From assembly GCA_036267835.1 (NCBI GenBank), contig DATAVF010000056.1, positions 17,863 through 81,862 of the forward strand: a stretch of DNA of 64,000 bases. The letters are read 5' to 3'. The translations under genes were made by a program, and so were the position numbers. The notes under the pieces are model-generated. The model ran no database searches, was not told the origin of the DNA, and was given only the letters and a program-made list of their open reading frames with translations. This document shows, in pieces, positions 60,070 through 64,000 of the stretch; within the stretch, counting starts at the first letter, position 1, and the number at the start of each line of letters is the position of its first letter. This DNA comes from Acaudatibacter sp036267835. Its GTDB lineage: Bacteria; Pseudomonadota; Alphaproteobacteria; Caulobacterales; Caulobacteraceae.

Positions 60070-60873
60070 TCAGGCGGCCTTGGCGCCCGGCGCGGCGATC
60101 AGGCGAACCGCCCGCTCGAGGCGCTGGCGCGGGTCGAGCGTCTCGAGGATGGCCTGTTTCTCGCTGATCGGCGCGCGGGTCTGCGCGGCGATCAGGTCGC
60201 CGAGCACGCCAGCGTGGGTAACGCCCGCGGCCCAGGCGCGGACCGTCGGCATCAGCCCTTGAGTCTCCGCATAAGCGTCGAACGCCGCCGCGGCCGCCGC
60301 GACCCGGGCCGGAGCGCCGGCGAACTCCGCCGGGCCGGACACGAGCGGCGCGGCTTCCGCCCGCCGGTAGCCGGGCGCATCGTCCACGCCCAGCAGCCGC
60401 GCCCGCTGGCGGCCGCGCACCAGCAGCTTGACCTCGCCAGCCGGCAACACGTTGCGCTCCAGCACGTCGGCGATGACGCCCACGCCGAAGAGGCCGTCCG
60501 CGCCTGGGCTGTCGTCCTCGCGGTCGCGCTGGGTGACCAGCAGCACCTCCAACTCGCCCTCGTAGGCCCGCCCGACGGCGCGCTTGGAAAGCTCGCGGCC
60601 GACGAACACCGGCGCGGTCTGCTTGGGAAACATCACGATGTCGCGCAGCGCCAGCAGCGGCCCGGACCAGGGCGCGGGCGGCGGCGGGGCGGCAATCGGC
60701 TGTGGGGCCGCTTCCTGGCTGTCGATCAGGGCCGCCAGGACCTGCCAGTCCTTTAGGCCGAAGCTGCGGGCGATCAGTTCGAGGCAGTCGCTGTGGCTGA
60801 GGGCCAGGCCGCGCTGGGCCAGGGCCTCACGCAGCCGTCTGGCCATGGGTTTGGCGTCGCGATAGTCACGCAT
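60070..60873 (-). CDS. LON substrate-binding domain fused to a glyoxalase-related N-terminal module
   Basis: A 267-residue protein. Residues 1-50 (RDAKPMARRLREALAQRGLALSHSDCLELIARSFGLKDWQVLAALI) match the small N-terminal module found in proteins called glyoxalase-superfamily. Residues 70-265 match the N-terminal substrate-binding domain of Lon: LLALRDIVMFPKQTAPVFVGRELS, FGVGVIADVLERNVLPAGEVKLLVRGRQRARL, and DPRQRLERAVRLI. No ATPase or protease part follows. It may be an adaptor or a Lon-like regulator. It has no clear partner gene. Confidence 0.8.
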   Translation of the reverse strand: MRDYRDAKPMARRLREALAQRGLALSHSDCLELIARSFGLKDWQVLAALIDSQEAAPQPIAAPPPPAPWSGPLLALRDIVMFPKQTAPVFVGRELSKRAVGRAYEGELEVLLVTQRDREDDSPGADGLFGVGVIADVLERNVLPAGEVKLLVRGRQRARLLGVDDAPGYRRAEAAPLVSGPAEFAGAPARVAAAAAAFDAYAETQGLMPTVRAWAAGVTHAGVLGDLIAAQTRAPISEKQAILETLDPRQRLERAVRLIAAPGAKAA

Positions 60874-61078
60874 GGACGATCCTTTGCTCGGGCGAACGAG
60901 GCGTCAGGCGCTTGCGTTGCTGACCCGTCCGCCCGGGGGCGAAGGATGCAGGCCGTCCGTGCGATACGTTCACCAAACCCGAGGGGGCGCAAGCAGCAGG
61001 CCGTATCCGCCTGACGCCGAGGTTGGCTCCGGCCGGCGGAGCTGTCAATCCGGTGCGCGCGGCCGGAGCATCGTTCCC

Positions 61079-61300
61079 ATGAGCACCCTGACCCTCTTCG
61101 GCCTTTTCGCGGTGACGGCGATGCTGGTCTGCTACGCGATGGAGCAGCGCTCGCCCTGGTGGATCCTGGGCTTCGCCGGCGCCTGCTGGCTGGGCTCGGC
61201 CTACGGCTTCGCGCAAGGCGCGTGGCCGTTCGGCCTCGTCGAGGCCGTGTGGGGCGTGGTGGCGATCGTGCGCTGGACGCGGGCGAGGCGTCCGACGTGA
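61079..61300 (+). CDS. Small two-helix membrane protein
   Basis: A 73-residue protein with two or three membrane segments: STLTLFGLFAVTAMLVCYAM, WWILGFAGACWLGSAYGF and LVEAVWGVVAIVRW. Comparable small proteins are common in alphaproteobacteria and have no known role. The ATG at 61079 has a GGAG about ten bases upstream; the frame is open from 60872, but that stretch is unlikely. It converges on a secreted cysteine-rich protein gene with two bases between stops. Confidence 0.68.
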   Translation: MSTLTLFGLFAVTAMLVCYAMEQRSPWWILGFAGACWLGSAYGFAQGAWPFGLVEAVWGVVAIVRWTRARRPT

Positions 61301-61301
61301 G

Positions 61302-61592
61302 TTAGTGTGTCGGCGCGGTCGAGTTGGAGGCCCCGCCGCCCTGCTGCTGGCGCTGCGAGCGCATGGTCATGATCGCCTGCTTGCAGGGGCCTGAGAGGTC
61401 GTTGAAGTGACCGACGACGCATTCGCGCAGGCCGCCGCCCGGGCCCGGCTTGGCGTCCGGGCAGAGCTTGGCGAAGTCGGCCGAGCAGGCCTGCATGACC
61501 GCATTGCCGCCGGCCGGCTGGGCGGCGGCGGCGGCGCTGGCGAGCGCGAGGCCAAGCGCCAGCGCGCCGGCGGTGAGAAGGTGATGCTTCAT
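61302..61592 (-). CDS. Secreted cysteine-rich-repeat protein
   Basis: A 96-residue protein with a Sec signal (MKHHLLTAGALALGLALASA, cut near AAAQ). The mature part has a cysteine-rich repeat unit: VMQACSADFAKLCPDAKPGP, GGGLRECVVGHFNDLSGPCK, four cysteines spaced as in Cys-rich repeats of Golgi glycoprotein-type domains. Such repeats occur in small periplasmic proteins of alphaproteobacteria with unknown role. The ATG at 61592 starts the signal; the longer frame is rejected. Confidence 0.78.
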   Translation of the reverse strand: MKHHLLTAGALALGLALASAAAAAQPAGGNAVMQACSADFAKLCPDAKPGPGGGLRECVVGHFNDLSGPCKQAIMTMRSQRQQQGGGASNSTAPTH

Positions 61593-61710
61593 TGAATTCT
61601 CCCGACCCTTGGTCGACTGGAATGGCGCCCCGGTTGGCCCCGACATGGCCGCCGAAGATTGCCGGCATGTTTCGTCTTCAACGCGGCGGCCGCGCCAACC
61701 CGTCGCCGCT

Positions 61711-62427
61711 TCAGGCCAGTGTTTCGCCAAAGAAGTCCAGCATGGCCCGCCACGAGCGCTCGTCGGCGCTCTTGTCGTAGGCGAAACCGGGGCGGCCGAG
61801 GGCGGCCACGGCCGGGTTGGTGAACGAGTGGCCGGCGCCGCCGTAGACGATCATCCGCCAATCGACCTTGGCCGCGGTCATCTCGGCCTCGAAGGCGGCG
61901 CGCTGTTCCGGGGGGATGATCGGGTCGGCCGCGCCGATCTGCACCAGCAGCTTGGCCTTCACCGCGCCTTCCTGGGCCGGCCGCGCCGTACCGAGGCCGG
62001 AGTGGAAGCCCACGACCGCCTTCAGCGGCTCGCCGGCGCGGGCCATCTCCAGCACCGTGGTGCCGCCGAAGCAGTAGCCGATGCCGGCCAGGCGCGTGGT
62101 GTCGGTCTCGGCCTGCGCCGTCAGGATCGCCAGCGCGGCGTGGGCGCGGGCCCGGATGCCGGTGGGGTCGCCCATCCAGGCGGTGATGCGCGGCATGGCC
62201 TGGCTCAGGTCCGCCAGCGGCTGGCCGTCGCCGTAGTAGTCGAGCGCGAAGGCGACGTAGCCCGCCTCGGCCAGCCGCCGCGCGCAATTCTTGGCGTGAT
62301 CGGCAAGCCCGCCGCCCTCGTGCGCCACGATGATCCCCGGCCGCTTGCCCGGCCTGGCGTCATCTACCGCGAGGTAACCCACCAGCCGCGCGCCGTCCGC
62401 GTGATACTCGATGTCCTGGGTCTTCAT
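61711..62427 (-). CDS. Dienelactone hydrolase family protein
   Basis: A 238-residue alpha/beta hydrolase of the dienelactone-hydrolase family, which opens cyclic lactones in aromatic breakdown or acts on other esters. The nucleophile is Cys in GIGYCFGGTTVLE. The Asp is in GAADPIIPPEQ and the His in YGGAGHSFTNPAV. VAHEGGGLADHAKNCARRLAEAGYVAFALDYYGDG is the N-terminal family segment. It stands alone on the minus strand. Confidence 0.9.
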   Translation of the reverse strand: MKTQDIEYHADGARLVGYLAVDDARPGKRPGIIVAHEGGGLADHAKNCARRLAEAGYVAFALDYYGDGQPLADLSQAMPRITAWMGDPTGIRARAHAALAILTAQAETDTTRLAGIGYCFGGTTVLEMARAGEPLKAVVGFHSGLGTARPAQEGAVKAKLLVQIGAADPIIPPEQRAAFEAEMTAAKVDWRMIVYGGAGHSFTNPAVAALGRPGFAYDKSADERSWRAMLDFFGETLA

Positions 62428-62461
62428 GGCCGGGCTTCCTCTGTGCGAGACGCTTATAGCG

Positions 62462-62486
62462 CCCTCCCTGCCGCTTGTCGGGAGGG
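62462..62486 (-). terminator. Hairpin after ECF sigma gene
   Basis: CCCTCCC and GGGAGGG form a seven-base-pair stem with an eleven-base loop directly after the sigma-factor stop at 62490. The T-rich tail is poor. Confidence 0.4.
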
Positions 62487-62489
62487 AGG

Positions 62490-63707
62490 CTAAAGCTCCG
62501 CCAAGCGGCGGCGAAAGAAGCGGCGTTCCGGGTCATGGCGGGCGAGGCGCAGCGCCTCCTCGTAGGCGCAGCGCGCCTCGGCGGCGCGGCCCAGGCGCCG
62601 CAGCAGGTCGGCGCGGGTGGCGGGCAGCACGTCATAGCCGGCCAGGGCGCCGCGGGCGGCCAGGGCGTCGATGCGCTGCAGGGCGGCGGCGGGGCCGTCG
62701 ACCATGGCCAGGGCCGCGGCGTGGTTCAACTCCACCACCGGCGAGGGCGAGAGCCGCATCAGCACCGCGTAGAGGCCGACGATCTGGCGCCAATCGGTGG
62801 CCTCGGGCGTCTCGGCCCGGTCATGCAGCGCCGCGATCGCCGCCTGCACGGCGTAGATCGAGGGCGGGACGGTGGCGGTGAGCGCCGGCTCGACCAGGGC
62901 AAGGCCCTGCTCGATCATCTTGCGGTTCCAGCGCGCCCGGTCCTGGTCCTCGAGCAGCACCAGGTCGCCGGCCGCATCGTAGCGCGCCGGCCGCCGCGCC
63001 TCGTGCAGCAGCATCAGCGCCAGCAGGCCCTGGATCGCGCCGCGCCCCGGCAGCAGCTTGTCCAGCCGCCGCGCCAGGCCGATCGCCTCGCCGGCCAGGC
63101 TGCGGCCGGGATCGCCGGCGTAGGCCTCGGTGAACACCAGGTAGATCGCCGCCAGCACCCCGTCGATGCGCCCATCCAGCGCCTCGCGCGGCGGGGTGGC
63201 GTAAGGGATGCCGGCGGCGCGGATCTTGGCCTTCGCTCGCACCAGCCGCTGCGCCATGGTCTCCTCGGCGACCAGGAAGGCGCGCGCCACCGCCGGCGTC
63301 GCCAGGCCGCAGACCGTGCGCAGCGTCAGCGCCACCTGCGCCTCCAGGCCGAGCGCCGGGTGGCAGCAGGTGAAGATCAGCCGCAGCATGTCGTCGTCGC
63401 CGAACGCGGCGGCCGCCTCGTCGTCCGCCTCGGGTGAAGCCTGCGCCGCCAGCTCGGCCTCGTGCTCCAGCGCCGGGACCTTGCTGCGGAAGGCGACGCG
63501 CCGCCGCAGCTGGTCCAGCGCCTTGCGCCGCCCGACAGTGATCAGCCAGGCGCGCGGATTGGCCGGCGGCTCCTTCGGCCAGGCCACCGCCGCCGCCGCG
63601 AAGGCCTCCTGCAGCCCCTCCTCGGCGAGGTCGAAGTCGCCCACCAGCCGGATCAGGCTGGCGAGCGCTTCGGGGCCGTGGGCGCGGAAGGCGGCGTCGA
63701 GCCTCAC
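62490..63707 (-). CDS. ECF42-type RNA polymerase sigma factor
   Basis: A 405-residue extracytoplasmic-function sigma factor. Region 2 is LASLIRLVGDFDLAEEGLQEAFAAAAVAWP with NPRAWLITVGRRKALDQLRRR. Region 4 is QVALTLRTVCGLATPAVARAFLVAEETMAQRLVRAKAKI. A long C-terminal TPR-like domain (about residues 185-405) follows, the mark of ECF42 sigma factors, which lack anti-sigma partners and may sense signals through that domain. The GTG start overlaps the stop of the YCII-domain gene (GTGA). Confidence 0.92.
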   Translation of the reverse strand: MRLDAAFRAHGPEALASLIRLVGDFDLAEEGLQEAFAAAAVAWPKEPPANPRAWLITVGRRKALDQLRRRVAFRSKVPALEHEAELAAQASPEADDEAAAAFGDDDMLRLIFTCCHPALGLEAQVALTLRTVCGLATPAVARAFLVAEETMAQRLVRAKAKIRAAGIPYATPPREALDGRIDGVLAAIYLVFTEAYAGDPGRSLAGEAIGLARRLDKLLPGRGAIQGLLALMLLHEARRPARYDAAGDLVLLEDQDRARWNRKMIEQGLALVEPALTATVPPSIYAVQAAIAALHDRAETPEATDWRQIVGLYAVLMRLSPSPVVELNHAAALAMVDGPAAALQRIDALAARGALAGYDVLPATRADLLRRLGRAAEARCAYEEALRLARHDPERRFFRRRLAEL

Positions 63708-64000
63708 CCCATGGCCCAGACGGGGCGCACCTCGATCGAGCCGTGCTTGGCGGTGGGGACCTTGGCCGCGATGCCGACCGCCTCGTCCAGGTCCTTGGCC
63801 TCGACCAGGTAGTAGCCGCCGAGCTGCTCGCGGGTCTCGGCGAACGGGCCGTCGGTGGCCAGGGTCTTGCCGTCCCGCACCCGCACCGTGGTGGCGGTGG
63901 CGACGGGCTTCAGCCGGTCAGCCGACTTGAAATTGCCGTTCTGGATGATGCCCTGGGTGAAAACCCCGTAGTCGGCCATCATCTTTTCGCCGTCCTGGTT
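63704..64000 (-). CDS. YCII/DGPF-domain protein, 5' end cut by window
   Basis: A small ferredoxin-like-fold protein of the YCII family. The motif that names the family, ATDGPFAETREQLGGYYLVEA, is complete. The frame is still open at the right edge, and the upstream codons before the first Met (63982) read NQDGEK, continuing the fold, so the start lies outside the window. YCII/DGPF proteins are the usual partners of ECF42 sigma factors, and this one overlaps the sigma start by GTGA. Confidence 0.9.
   Translation of the reverse strand, partial: NQDGEKMMADYGVFTQGIIQNGNFKSADRLKPVATATTVRVRDGKTLATDGPFAETREQLGGYYLVEAKDLDEAVGIAAKVPTAKHGSIEVRPVWAMG

Overview
The window is about 70% GC, densely packed and purely chromosomal in character. 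No insertion sequence, integrase, CRISPR array or rRNA is visible. Gene content points to an alphaproteobacterium of the family Caulobacteraceae, most like Phenylobacterium or Caulobacter. The clues are several enoyl-CoA hydratases, an SDR and an LLM flavoenzyme, two SleB-type cell-wall hydrolases, pseudaminic-acid (flagellin sugar) genes, a SWIB-domain protein, and ECF42 sigma with a YCII protein. This placement is an inference from families and base composition, not from a marker gene.

Layout. 0-6 kb: an M3 peptidase cut by the window edge, coupled to a prolyl iminopeptidase, then a beta-lactamase-fold hydrolase, an enoyl-CoA hydratase and a WYL regulator. 6.5-10.8 kb: an ATGA-coupled three-gene operon (exported alpha/beta hydrolase, membrane spermidine-synthase-like protein, Tat-type lipoprotein PCMT). 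12-16 kb: a redox/ion locus with a DsbA-NhaA fusion antiporter, divergent from a cNMP-domain thioredoxin-reductase-like flavoprotein and a ZnF-UBP protein. 16-29 kb: a receiver protein, a tandem DsbA protein, TetR and enoyl-CoA hydratase, SWIB, a hybrid kinase, a TIR-TM-rhodanese protein coupled to a glycosidase-like protein, an orphan lasso-type B2 protease, an LLM oxidoreductase, tRNA-Tyr and an RlmB-like methyltransferase. 29-38 kb: TerC, GST, SDR, a TfoX protein with a coupled 23-residue membrane peptide, a DUF4189 protein, a divergent MurA-like enzyme with arylamine N-acetyltransferase under a divergent LysR, and a quinone oxidoreductase. 38.5-43.4 kb: greA, a partial pseudaminic-acid set (cytidylyltransferase, PseH, PseG), trxB, a GNAT and a frameshifted small membrane gene. 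43.5-49 kb: an ammonium transporter, a lipoprotein, a second membrane TIR protein and a SleB hydrolase. 49-54 kb: an NAD operon (nadA, macro domain, M50 protease, nadB, nadC) behind two palindromic operators. 54-64 kb: a multi-stem intergenic repeat, an HtrA-like protease, a second SleB hydrolase, a hybrid kinase, a PCMT-like methyltransferase, a LON-domain protein, a dienelactone hydrolase, and ECF sigma with YCII cut by the right edge.

How the genes work together. The clearest units are the NAD operon, the 12-16 kb redox/antiporter locus, the Pse genes and the two TIR proteins. The 12-16 kb locus is my best candidate for an under-described system. It brings together an antiporter carrying its own CPYC thioredoxin-fold domain, a TrxR-like flavoprotein that lacks the redox CxxC but carries a cNMP-type sensor fold, and a zinc-finger UBP protein. 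The TIR-TM-rhodanese fusion is the most unusual single protein. Start codons were moved from the longest open frame wherever a ribosome-binding site, a signal peptide or an overlap with the upstream stop favoured another choice.
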